7,928 nucleotides of DNA from Verrucomicrobiota bacterium (GCA_026398285.1 JAPLTI010000041.1:1-7928), one strand, 5' to 3'. Shown: positions 1 through 6,028, counted from the stretch's first letter. Notes: generated from the letters alone by a model not told the origin. Made by a program: numbers and translations.

Positions 1-91
1 ACAAAAGGGTTTCTCTTCCAGAGTGGGGACATGGAACCGGAGCAGGTTGCCCGCCCGTGCCGCCAGGATTGGCAGCGGGCGGACTAGGAGA

Positions 92-361
92 CTACCAACT
101 CGATTTCGTTACGCCGGGGATGAGACCGGAGGAAGCGAGTTCGCTGAAAGTGATACGGGAAATCTGAAAGCGGCGAAGGAACGCGCGGCGGCGTCCGGAG
201 ATGCGGCAGCGGTTGACGAGCCGTGTTGGGCTTGCGTCGCGAGGAAGCTGAGTGAGCGAGGCGTAGTCTTTTTTAGCCTTCAATTCCGCGCGGAGAGCCG
301 CATATTTTTCAACTGTTTTCTGTTTGCGCTTATTGCGCTCGAGCCATGCTGTTTTTGCCAT
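92..361 (-). CDS. rpsN: 30S ribosomal protein S14, short zinc-less type
   Basis: This encodes an 89-residue S14, a small-subunit protein that binds the 16S rRNA 3' (head) domain. The start chosen is the ATG at 361, giving MAKTAWLERNKRKQ. The same frame stays open to 505, but that extension is hydrophobic, AT-rich and unlike S14. Residues 50-72 form the family signature, with RCRISGRRRAFLRRF followed by ISRITF, and the protein ends in GVTKSSW, close to the usual GV.KASW. There is no CxxC pair, so this is the zinc-independent form, and 89 residues is the usual length of the short zinc-less class (E. coli S14 is about 101). The stop is TAG. No good Shine-Dalgarno sequence is visible before the ATG. 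The 155-200 bp upstream are AT-rich and probably hold the promoter, but I cannot pick convincing -35/-10 boxes. It is divergent from psd and no other ribosomal gene is visible in the window. Identification is firm; only the start carries slight doubt. Confidence 0.95.
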   Translation of the reverse strand: MAKTAWLERNKRKQKTVEKYAALRAELKAKKDYASLTQLPRDASPTRLVNRCRISGRRRAFLRRFQISRITFSELASSGLIPGVTKSSW

Positions 362-561
362 AAAGGACGCGAAGAATATGATAAGATTCGAGCATTGCAA
401 GTTTTTAAGCGGCAAATTTGCAAAAAATAAAAAATCGGCATCCAGGGAGCTCACGAGTGCATCAGCCACTCGCGGTCTCTCAGAAAACGAGGCGGGGCTT
501 GGCAAATGCGTGACGGTTGTTAGCCTACCGCGATGAAAAACCGCGCACTTTCCGAAGCCAC

Positions 562-1074
562 ATGGATTCTCGCGACCCGGAACGCGTGCCTGCGGGGGAT
601 GAGAATACGGCGGTGTCTGCTGCGGATGGAGTTGTCACGACGATTGACGAAGTGGACGAGGGCGAATTCCTAAAAACCAAAGTGCGCCGCATCGGCATTT
701 TTCTTTCGGTGTTTGATGTGCATGTGAATCGAACCCCCATCGCCGGCGAAATCACGCACTCGGAACCGAAGCCCGGCGGGTTTCTGGATGCACGCGATCC
801 GCAGTCCTCGATTCTCAACCAGAGCCGCTCGTGGGTTATTTCAGGACCTGCGGGTAATGTCATGGTCAAGCAGATCACGGGTGCCATCGCCCGGCGCATC
901 TGCCCGTGGGCTGTGGTCGGCGACAAATTGCAACGCGGCGAGAGATTCGGCATGATTCGTTTCGGGTCGCGCACCGAGATTTTCCTGCCAATGAACGCCG
1001 AGGTGTTGGTAAAAATCGGCGACCGTGTGCGCGGCGGAGAGACTCCGGTTGCGAGACTCCACCCGCAAAGCTGA
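562..1074 (+). CDS. psd: Phosphatidylserine decarboxylase, archaeal-type (PSD-A), N-terminally short
   Basis: This is a pyruvoyl-dependent decarboxylase converting phosphatidylserine to phosphatidylethanolamine at the membrane. From the ATG at 562 the protein has 170 residues; from the TTG at 517 it would have 185, and an in-frame TGA at 511-513 rules out anything longer. The sequence opens with RDPERVP, then AVSAADG (Asp at 22 in 170-residue numbering), SVFDVHVNRTP (His 54), KQITGAIARRI and GERFGMIRFGSRTE. In the last, cleavage between Gly135 and Ser136 would create the alpha-subunit pyruvoyl group. The Asp-His-Ser set needed for self-processing is therefore present. PSD-A relatives usually carry some 40-60 extra N-terminal residues with one or two membrane segments before the FFRDPER motif. 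That part is absent and I see no hydrophobic stretch in another frame upstream. Nine bases separate it from pssA, so the two probably form an operon. Function is well supported; the start is uncertain. Confidence 0.88.
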   Translation: MDSRDPERVPAGDENTAVSAADGVVTTIDEVDEGEFLKTKVRRIGIFLSVFDVHVNRTPIAGEITHSEPKPGGFLDARDPQSSILNQSRSWVISGPAGNVMVKQITGAIARRICPWAVVGDKLQRGERFGMIRFGSRTEIFLPMNAEVLVKIGDRVRGGETPVARLHPQS

Positions 1075-1083
1075 AGCCATCCC

Positions 1084-1896
1084 ATGCGATTTCCCAACGA
1101 GCCTAAAATCTACCTGCTGCCGAATCTCATGACGGCGGGAAACCTCTTCTGCGGTTTCGCGGCGACATTGCGAATCATCGAGGCGGCGACGCTGGTAGCC
1201 AACGGGCACTCGGCCGGAACTCTCTACCACGAGGCCATTGCCTTCATTTTGGGAGCCTGTGTCTTTGACCTGCTCGATGGACGCCTCGCCCGACTCGGCG
1301 GTCATGAAAGCCCATTCGGACGCGAGTTCGACTCGCTTGCCGACACGATTTCCTTCGGTATCGCTCCCGCACTTCTGGTTTACCAGATCGTGTTGCGTGA
1401 TTTTCAGCGGACAGGTTGGCTCATTGCTTTTTTCTTCCTGCTCTGCGGCACACTGCGCTTGGCGCGCTTCAATTGTGTCGCCGCAGCAAACGCCGATAAA
1501 CCCGAGAAGGATTTCAGCGGCTTCCCGATACCAGCCGCTGCAGGCCTCATCGCATCCCTCACCCTTTTCATGCTCTGGCTGCAGGCGGATGATCGCACCA
1601 TCGGACCGTGGAAAAACGCACTGCCACCCTTGTTGATTTTTCTCTCCTTCATGATGTTCAGCCATGTGAAGTATCCGAGCTTCAAAAGCGTGAACTGGCG
1701 CACCCAGCGCTCGATCCCCGCTTTTCTGGGGCTCATTTTTCTGTTGGCATTCACCGCGATGAATTACCAGTGGATGCCGGCCGTTCTCTTTGTTTCGTTC
1801 CTCATTTACGGCTTCGTGCGTCCATTCATCTCAAAAGCCATTCGCAAGGAAATCGAAGAGGACGGAGCCGACGAACCAGAGACTCCCGTCGTTTGA
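1084..1896 (+). CDS. pssA: CDP-diacylglycerol--serine O-phosphatidyltransferase
   Basis: This 270-residue integral membrane enzyme joins CDP-diacylglycerol and L-serine to give phosphatidylserine and CMP, the substrate for the Psd encoded just upstream. The CDP-alcohol phosphatidyltransferase motif DGx2ARx8Gx3Dx3D is complete: D65-G66, A69-R70, G79, D83 and D87, with D62 preceding it. The N-terminus, with IYLLPNLMTAGNLFCGF, is typical of the PssA class II family and forms the first membrane helix. Further hydrophobic helices follow at about 50-65, 92-107, 115-130, 155-168, 183-195, 215-232 and 235-250. The C-terminal tail, roughly from residue 250, is charged and acidic. The chosen ATG lies 9 bases after the psd stop with no strong Shine-Dalgarno sequence, which suggests translational coupling or a weak ribosome site. 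Phosphatidylglycerophosphate synthase shares the fold, but the N-terminus and the psd neighbour favour serine as acceptor. Confidence 0.95.
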   Translation: MRFPNEPKIYLLPNLMTAGNLFCGFAATLRIIEAATLVANGHSAGTLYHEAIAFILGACVFDLLDGRLARLGGHESPFGREFDSLADTISFGIAPALLVYQIVLRDFQRTGWLIAFFFLLCGTLRLARFNCVAAANADKPEKDFSGFPIPAAAGLIASLTLFMLWLQADDRTIGPWKNALPPLLIFLSFMMFSHVKYPSFKSVNWRTQRSIPAFLGLIFLLAFTAMNYQWMPAVLFVSFLIYGFVRPFISKAIRKEIEEDGADEPETPVV

Positions 1897-1923
1897 AGTT
1901 TTCCTCTCTTTTAAGGAAAGTTT
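1896..1923. terminator. Possible bidirectional terminator hairpin between convergent pssA and the O-antigen-ligase-like gene
   Basis: Only 14 bases separate the two convergent stop codons. Arms at 1896-1905 and 1914-1923 can pair over 10 bp, two of them G-T wobbles, around an 8-base loop. The core TTTCCT/AGGAAA is fully paired. The arms overlap both genes' last codons. No clean T-run follows on either strand and the stem is AT-rich, so this is a weak candidate. Confidence 0.25.
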
Positions 1924-4313
1924 CCCCGCTTGGTCTCGCGGAGATAGGCATCCATCGCAGACCACGCCGCAGCGGCATCCCCCGCTTGGAGAGAGAGGAT
2001 GCATCGCAACCTCAGGCCTTCCGGTTGGTTTGATTGAGCCGATTCCGCGACCTCCCGGCGCGCAGTCACGGTGTTTCCCTTGGCGACGAAAAAAGCGACA
2101 CGAGCAGCGAGATCGAGTGGGGGCTGGTCCGATTGAAGGACCTCCGAAGAGAGAACAGGCAGCGAGAGATCGATCTTGTAGCGAGCCGATACGGCGGCGA
2201 TGGCAGCGGAGTATTCCTTCTGCGCCACCATGCGACGCACGCGAACAGGCCAGGCAGCGTCCTCCCAATCCGGATTCGCACGCAGGAACTCCTCCAATTC
2301 AGACTTCGCACCGCGATTGAACCAGGAAATCAAAAATTCCCTGCGCTGCTCTGGCGTGAGCATTTTTAAAAATGTGGGATCTTTAATGGCGTCCTCCATG
2401 CGGGCGTTTGGTGAACTCGCCATCCAAACGATCTGCAAGTCTGGCGAAAGAGTCGCATACTGGCCGAGGGCCTCAAAAAGCGGCGGATGCGACCGCGCTT
2501 GGGAGAGAAGGCTGCGGTAGTATTCGACAAGATTGGCATATCCCCCGCCCTGCTCGATGCGGGCGTGCTTCTTCAAGGCCTCGCCCCACAGAGGCGCTGT
2601 GCGGGCGGGGTCGTTGCGGATCCAGAGGATTCCTTGGTCGTAAGGAATCTTGGCGCTGACAGGATTCAGTGCCCGCTCGGCTGCGAAAGCGGCATCGACG
2701 ACTTGGGGGTCGCCATTGCCCGTAATTTCGCTGTAGCCGAGTTCCCTGTAGAGACCGCGCTCCATCGGGCTGAGGCTAAGCTCCGAGTGACCCAGCGCAG
2801 CCGCCTCCTGAAAGCGTCCTTCCGCATTCAGTTTTCGAATTTCCCCCACGACAATCTTGCCCCGGTAGGGCGGAAAGGGATGTTCGTGGAACCACTGGGA
2901 ACGGATGAGTATCGACCCGCCGGCGAGAAGAACCGCGCCGGCGATGCCGAAAATCAAACGCTGCACAAGCCATGCACTGCTTTTCTCGGTATGAGTCGGC
3001 GAGGGATTTCCAAACGCCAGACCCGCCAGCACGAGCACCCACCATCCCAATTCAATGCGGTGAAGAGGGACATCCACAAAACCATGCAACATCGCCGCCA
3101 ACGCAGCGGCGACGACTCCCCAACGCAAAGGCCAGGAACCACCCTCTCGCAGGCGAAAAATATCCGAGACCAACAATGCCAGCAGAGCCAGTGCAAGTAA
3201 GAGCGCGGGAATCCCAGCCTCCGCAGCCAGCATGAGCCAGTCGCTCTCCGGATGAATCGGCATCGCCTCGTCGATGCTCGCCTGCATGTAGAAAGGAAAC
3301 ACATAGCCAAATGTCCCAAGCCCGGTTCCGGTCAGCGGGTAGTCTCGAATGATATGCAGGGTATCCAGAAAGATTTTGGAGCGCAGATCACCCTCAAAAG
3401 GCCCCGCTTTTTCCCCGTCCTGCACGCCCAGGAATTCCAGGATGCGATTGCGCGCCTCGCCCTCGGATATCAGAAAAATCCACACCAGCGTGCCAGCGAT
3501 GGCCAATGACGACACCAAGAGTGGAAGCGATCGGTGCGTCCTACCGAGAGCCGCCAACCACAACAAAACGCCAATCACTAAAAAAATAACCCCGCCGCGC
3601 GAGATGGAGTAGAAGAGGAGCGAATAAACGCACAGCCCCAGCGACGCCACCGCCAGGAGGAAGACGACTGGACGACGACTGGACCAGGCCTCGCGAATGA
3701 TTCCCAGTGCCAGCACACTCCCTGTCACCAGCAATGCCGCCGTGTGGTTTCGATTGGGGAAAAAGCCAAATTCCGGAGGCGACCATCCACGCTTGTCGAA
3801 AAACGGATACTCCCAGCCGGTAGTCTTGGCGTAGATGGCAAGAGCGGCATAGCCCGCACAGGCCAGCAAGCCCAAGAGAGCGACATACACCTTCACTCCG
3901 GAACGGACCGGATGGCCTAGAGAGAACAAGCCCGTGAGCAAAGCCCCTACCAGAAGGGCCATCCAGTAAATCGTCTCACGCGGAGCCAAGCTGATCCACG
4001 GCAAGGTGGGGAAGGCCTGATACTGCAACAAGGCAAGCCGCCACTCCGGCGTTGGGAACCAAGCCTGCGGCAGAAGGCTCAATGACGAGGCGGCAAGGAT
4101 CCCCGCGCATAGCAACCAATACCGCAGAGGAACAATGCGGTTCGGCGCGAAGACAATCATCGCCAATCCCGAAAACACGAAAAAAATCCCCGTTGCGCCT
4201 TGCCTGGCACTCCCCGCCAGAAAAACGGCCGCCATGGCGCCCAGCACAAGAGATGTCTGCACCAGCGCGGAGCGAAAGGGAGGATAGGATGTGTTTTTTT
4301 GTCCGCTGGCCAT
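1911..4313 (-). CDS. O-antigen ligase/polymerase-like (Wzy_C/WaaL family) membrane protein with long C-terminal soluble domain
   Basis: The protein has 800 residues. The N-terminal ~470 residues are polytopic, with hydrophobic segments near 18-34, 42-57, 64-82, 113-132, 141-162, 190-207, 215-236, 241-256, 264-282, 365-384, 397-412, 421-435 and 452-470. Family landmarks are visible. FGFFPNRNHTAALL (182-195) corresponds to the GNPN/NRN helix, SRGG lies at 238-241, PLTGTGLGTF at 326-335, and HPESDWLMLAAEAGIPA (354-370) matches the periplasmic-loop HND/HxxxL region. HGFVDVPLHR follows at 410-419. Proteins of this kind move or polymerise undecaprenyl-linked glycans at the periplasmic face of the inner membrane. 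Residues ~480-800 are soluble, alanine-rich and helical with paired aromatic/alanine patterns (FQEAAALGHSEL, YSAAIAAVSARY, AAAWSAMDAYL), suggesting TPR-like repeats. No glycosyltransferase or export gene lies nearby, so substrate and role (ligase or polymerase) cannot be told. The ATG at 4313 has no clear Shine-Dalgarno sequence and is preceded by an inverted repeat. Confidence 0.8.
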   Translation of the reverse strand: MASGQKNTSYPPFRSALVQTSLVLGAMAAVFLAGSARQGATGIFFVFSGLAMIVFAPNRIVPLRYWLLCAGILAASSLSLLPQAWFPTPEWRLALLQYQAFPTLPWISLAPRETIYWMALLVGALLTGLFSLGHPVRSGVKVYVALLGLLACAGYAALAIYAKTTGWEYPFFDKRGWSPPEFGFFPNRNHTAALLVTGSVLALGIIREAWSSRRPVVFLLAVASLGLCVYSLLFYSISRGGVIFLVIGVLLWLAALGRTHRSLPLLVSSLAIAGTLVWIFLISEGEARNRILEFLGVQDGEKAGPFEGDLRSKIFLDTLHIIRDYPLTGTGLGTFGYVFPFYMQASIDEAMPIHPESDWLMLAAEAGIPALLLALALLALLVSDIFRLREGGSWPLRWGVVAAALAAMLHGFVDVPLHRIELGWWVLVLAGLAFGNPSPTHTEKSSAWLVQRLIFGIAGAVLLAGGSILIRSQWFHEHPFPPYRGKIVVGEIRKLNAEGRFQEAAALGHSELSLSPMERGLYRELGYSEITGNGDPQVVDAAFAAERALNPVSAKIPYDQGILWIRNDPARTAPLWGEALKKHARIEQGGGYANLVEYYRSLLSQARSHPPLFEALGQYATLSPDLQIVWMASSPNARMEDAIKDPTFLKMLTPEQRREFLISWFNRGAKSELEEFLRANPDWEDAAWPVRVRRMVAQKEYSAAIAAVSARYKIDLSLPVLSSEVLQSDQPPLDLAARVAFFVAKGNTVTARREVAESAQSNQPEGLRLRCILSLQAGDAAAAWSAMDAYLRETKRGNFP

Positions 4314-4316
4314 GAA

Positions 4317-4343
4317 ATGCGGCCAAGCCGCTTAATGCCGCAT
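4317..4343 (-). promoter_or_regulatory. Inverted repeat in the leader immediately before the O-antigen-ligase-like start codon
   Basis: ATGCGGC at 4317-4323 is exactly complementary to GCCGCAT at 4337-4343 (7 bp, 13-base spacer). Inside the spacer, GCCGC at 4327-4331 can instead pair with GCGGC at 4319-4323 (5 bp, 3-base loop). In the minus-strand transcript this structure ends 3 bases before the start codon, where a ribosome site would be expected. It may be an operator or an mRNA structure that limits translation. Only the symmetry is seen; the function is inferred. Confidence 0.35.
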
Positions 4344-4383
4344 ACATCACACCCGCAGGGGCATTTGCTCAAGCGGGAAAAAA

Positions 4384-4448
4384 TGTGAATAACTTGGGAA
4401 AAACTTACCCCCTTCCCACAGGGTTGTTCACATCCTCTTTGTGAATGA
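4384..4448. promoter_or_regulatory. Cluster of DnaA boxes in a divergent intergenic region (possible oriC-like or DnaA-regulated site)
   Basis: Three 9-mers match the DnaA box TTATNCACA. TGTGAATAA at 4384-4392 is a perfect box on the minus strand. TTGTTCACA at 4424-4432 has one mismatch on the plus strand, and TGTGAATGA at 4440-4448 has one mismatch on the minus strand. The last two face each other as a dyad (TTCACA/TGTGAA). A weaker CTTCCCACA lies at 4412-4420. The 159-bp region sits between divergent genes and is A-rich around 4378-4405. That fits either a replication-origin element or DnaA control of the flanking promoters. No dnaA, dnaN, gidA or rpmH gene is in the window and no long AT-rich unwinding element is visible, so full oriC status is unproven. 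Confidence 0.45.
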
Positions 4449-4472
4449 ACGGGAAAAAGGCTATAAGGCGCC

Positions 4473-5579
4473 ATGACATTGAGCGACATCCAGCGATTGC
4501 TTGCGGAATTGGAAACACACCCCACCCGCAGCCTTGGTCAGAACTTTCTCCACGACCAAAATCTGGCCCGTTCGATCGTCGCGCTGCTCGACATTCAGCC
4601 GGGCGATCACATCGTGGAAATTGGTCCGGGGCTAGGCGCGCTCACCGAGTTTCTCGCGACACCGGAAACACGCCTCACGCTCATCGAAAAAGACAGTCGC
4701 CTCATCTCGCATCTGAAGTCGAAATTCGAGCATGGAACAAACCGGGTGTTCCACGCCGATGCGTTGGAATTCGACCTCCGAGAACTCTGGGGTCACGGCC
4801 CGGTGAAGATCATCGGCAACCTGCCATACTACATTTCCACACCACTCATTGCGAAATACGCATCCGCCCTCTCACCCGCATCAGCACTCGTTCTCACGCT
4901 GCAGCTCGAACTCGCCCAACGCCTCGGCGCCGCGCATGATACGAGTGACTACGGAGCCATGACGCTCTGCACCGGTCGCCGCTGGGATATCCGACTCGAG
5001 CGCAAACTCCCAGCCTCCGTTTTCTTTCCAAGGCCCAAGGTGGACTCCGCCGTCATCACCCTCCGCCGCAAGCCGAGAGCGAGGGTCCGCGCTATTGATG
5101 ATTCGATTTTCGAATCCCTCGTGAGACGCGGATTTTCCGAACGCCGCAAGCAACTCCGCAACCTGCTTCCCGAGTTCAAAAACGACTGGGAAAAAATCTC
5201 CGCCGCACTCGGCATGCCGCCCACCGTTCGCGCCGAACAACTCAGCCCCGCTCAATGGGAGTCCCTCGCCTTCACCGCCGCACCCGCCACCGCCCAGCAC
5301 GGTAATGAGCGGTTCGATATCGTGGACGATCAGGACCAAGTCGTGCGCTCCGAGTTCCGCGATGTCATTCATGTGAATAACTTGCTGCACCGCGCCGTCC
5401 ACATGCTCCTTTTCAACGCCTCCGGAGAGCTTTACCTTCAAAAACGCTCCATCTGGAAAGACCGCAACCCCGGCCTCTGGGATTCCTCAGCCGCCGGACA
5501 TGTCGATTCCGGCGAAGACTACCTCACCGCCGCCCGCCGCGAACTCCAAGAAGAACTCGGCATCGAAGCCCCCTCCTGA
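4473..5579 (+). CDS. rsmA: 16S rRNA dimethyladenosine transferase (KsgA/RsmA) fused to a Nudix hydrolase domain; Nudix part truncated by frameshift
   Basis: Residues 1 to about 272 are a complete KsgA, which uses SAM to dimethylate two adjacent adenines in helix 45 of 16S rRNA late in 30S assembly. Visible motifs are SLGQNFL (20-26), the SAM-binding EIGPGLG (49-55), IEKD (71-74), catalytic NLPY (116-119), QLELAQRL (144-151) and VFFPRPKVDSAV (183-194). From about 278, NERFDIVDDQDQVV starts a Nudix domain of the kind linked to isopentenyl-diphosphate isomerase-like or YfcD-type hydrolases. LHRAVHMLLFNASGELYLQKRS follows in two adjoining stretches, and a complete Nudix box (G-x5-E-x7-REL-x-EE-x-GI) occupies residues 342-364. 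Four residues later the frame stops at TGA 5577-5579, and the rest of the domain continues in the -1 frame. The methyltransferase should be functional, but the Nudix half as read is not. AAGG 6 bases before the ATG is a weak ribosome site. No linker stop separates the two domains, so this is a true fusion. Confidence 0.9.
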   Translation: MTLSDIQRLLAELETHPTRSLGQNFLHDQNLARSIVALLDIQPGDHIVEIGPGLGALTEFLATPETRLTLIEKDSRLISHLKSKFEHGTNRVFHADALEFDLRELWGHGPVKIIGNLPYYISTPLIAKYASALSPASALVLTLQLELAQRLGAAHDTSDYGAMTLCTGRRWDIRLERKLPASVFFPRPKVDSAVITLRRKPRARVRAIDDSIFESLVRRGFSERRKQLRNLLPEFKNDWEKISAALGMPPTVRAEQLSPAQWESLAFTAAPATAQHGNERFDIVDDQDQVVRSEFRDVIHVNNLLHRAVHMLLFNASGELYLQKRSIWKDRNPGLWDSSAAGHVDSGEDYLTAARRELQEELGIEAPS

Positions 5580-5794
5580 CTCCCCTCACCCGCCTCACAC
5601 CAAGTGAATCCAACGGCTGGGAATTCATCCAAGCCTACCAAGGCCACCACGAAGGCCCCTTCGAACCCGCGCCGATGGAAGTCGAAACCGGCGCCTTCTT
5701 CCCAATGGAAAAAATCCGCGACTGGGCCCAAAAAAACCCAAGCGACTTCAGCCCGGTCTTCCTCGAAATCCTAAAAAACCTGCCCCCTCGCTGA
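5576..5794 (+). pseudogene. Out-of-frame C-terminal half of the Nudix domain of the KsgA-Nudix fusion
   Basis: In the frame one base back from the fusion gene, 72 residues follow without a stop. Key parts are LTRLTPSESNGWEFIQAY, GHHEGPFEP, ETGAFFPMEKIRDWA and PSDFSPVFLEIL, ending at TGA 5792-5794. This is the expected C-terminal half of this Nudix subfamily: a T-G-W-E-F strand, an H-E-G-P-F loop, an acidic E-E/V-E-TG turn, and a final DF.P.F helix. Adding one C to the C5 run at 5569-5573 would join it in frame to the upstream gene and give a 440-residue protein. It could be a real inactivating deletion, a sequencing or assembly error in a homopolymer, or (less likely) -1 ribosomal slippage on the CCC codon. 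There is no independent start signal. Confidence 0.85.
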
Positions 5795-5801
5795 ACCCAA
5801 A

Positions 5802-5839
5802 CGACCAAAAATTTGGACGATCGTCCAAATTTTTGGTCG
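5802..5839. repeat. 38-bp perfect palindrome, copy 1 (just past the KsgA-Nudix reading frame)
   Basis: The 38 bases are exactly self-complementary with no spacer, centred on CGATCG between 5820 and 5821. The central 34 bases (5804-5837) are identical to the second copy at 5993-6026. Each arm itself contains CCAAAAATTTGG, that is CCAAA and TTTGG facing each other across two bases, so the element has nested symmetry. It begins 8 bases after the stop at 5794. It could serve as a transcription terminator stem, a REP-like extragenic element or a paired protein-binding site. No T-run follows outside the stem. Confidence 0.9.
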
Positions 5840-5990
5840 CTATTTAGAACCGACACAGTTGCATTTTTTTTCGTTTCAATACGACTGGAAAAGCAGACCC
5901 AGACTAGTTTGCATGATTTTTGGACACACAGCCCGAAACTTTCAGCTGCGCCAGCGGATTTGATTTTTTCACCTTACACCCAAATCTGCT
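5840..5990. other. 151-bp gene-free interior between the two palindromes
   Basis: It is AT-rich and contains several T-runs, such as TGCATTTTTTTTCG near 5863-5876, and no credible reading frame. A GCTG-CGC-CAGC mini-hairpin lies near 5945-5955. With the flanking palindromes it forms a 227-bp unit that could be a miniature repeat element or simply the intergenic spacer between two terminators. No terminal duplication of a target site is evident. Confidence 0.4.
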
Positions 5991-6028
5991 GAACCAAAAA
6001 TTTGGACGATCGTCCAAATTTTTGGTTC
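5991..6028. repeat. 38-bp perfect palindrome, copy 2 (just past the esterase-like gene)
   Basis: This is a second zero-spacer perfect palindrome, centred between 6009 and 6010, with the same 34-base core as copy 1. The outermost two base pairs differ from copy 1 (GA...TC in place of CG...CG), yet both arms changed together so the symmetry is kept. It lies about 30 bases past the stop of the minus-strand esterase-like gene, so each convergent gene has one palindrome at its 3' end. The centres of the two copies are 189 bp apart. Confidence 0.9.

Noticed and set aside
1..32. Possible start of another minus-strand gene (ATG at 32, MSPLWKRNPF) after rpsN
   Set aside because: Only ten codons are visible, there is no ribosome site and no recognisable family, so it cannot be supported.
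59..76. Short GC-rich stem downstream of rpsN as a terminator
   Set aside because: The stem is 7 bp with a G-U pair and a 4-base loop, and no T-run follows. Such stems are common in GC-rich DNA.
412..421. GCAAATTTGC palindrome upstream of rpsN as an operator or terminator
   Set aside because: A 10-bp AT-rich palindrome without a partner copy is not convincing; on the minus strand the T-run precedes rather than follows it.
362..505. In-frame 48-residue N-terminal extension of rpsN
   Set aside because: S14 of this class begins at MAKTAW. The extension is AT-rich and hydrophobic with no relation to S14, and more likely contains the promoter.
841..1665. 274-residue minus-strand reading frame opposite psd/pssA
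   Set aside because: It lies wholly antisense to two well-recognised genes, is hydrophilic and low in recognisable motifs, and is a product of GC-rich codon bias.
2487..3200. 237-residue plus-strand reading frame opposite the O-antigen-ligase-like gene
   Set aside because: It is antisense to the clear membrane-protein frame and has no domain motifs or ribosome site.
4881..5441. 186-residue minus-strand reading frame opposite rsmA
   Set aside because: It is a shadow of the KsgA-Nudix frame, whose motifs are unmistakable on the plus strand.
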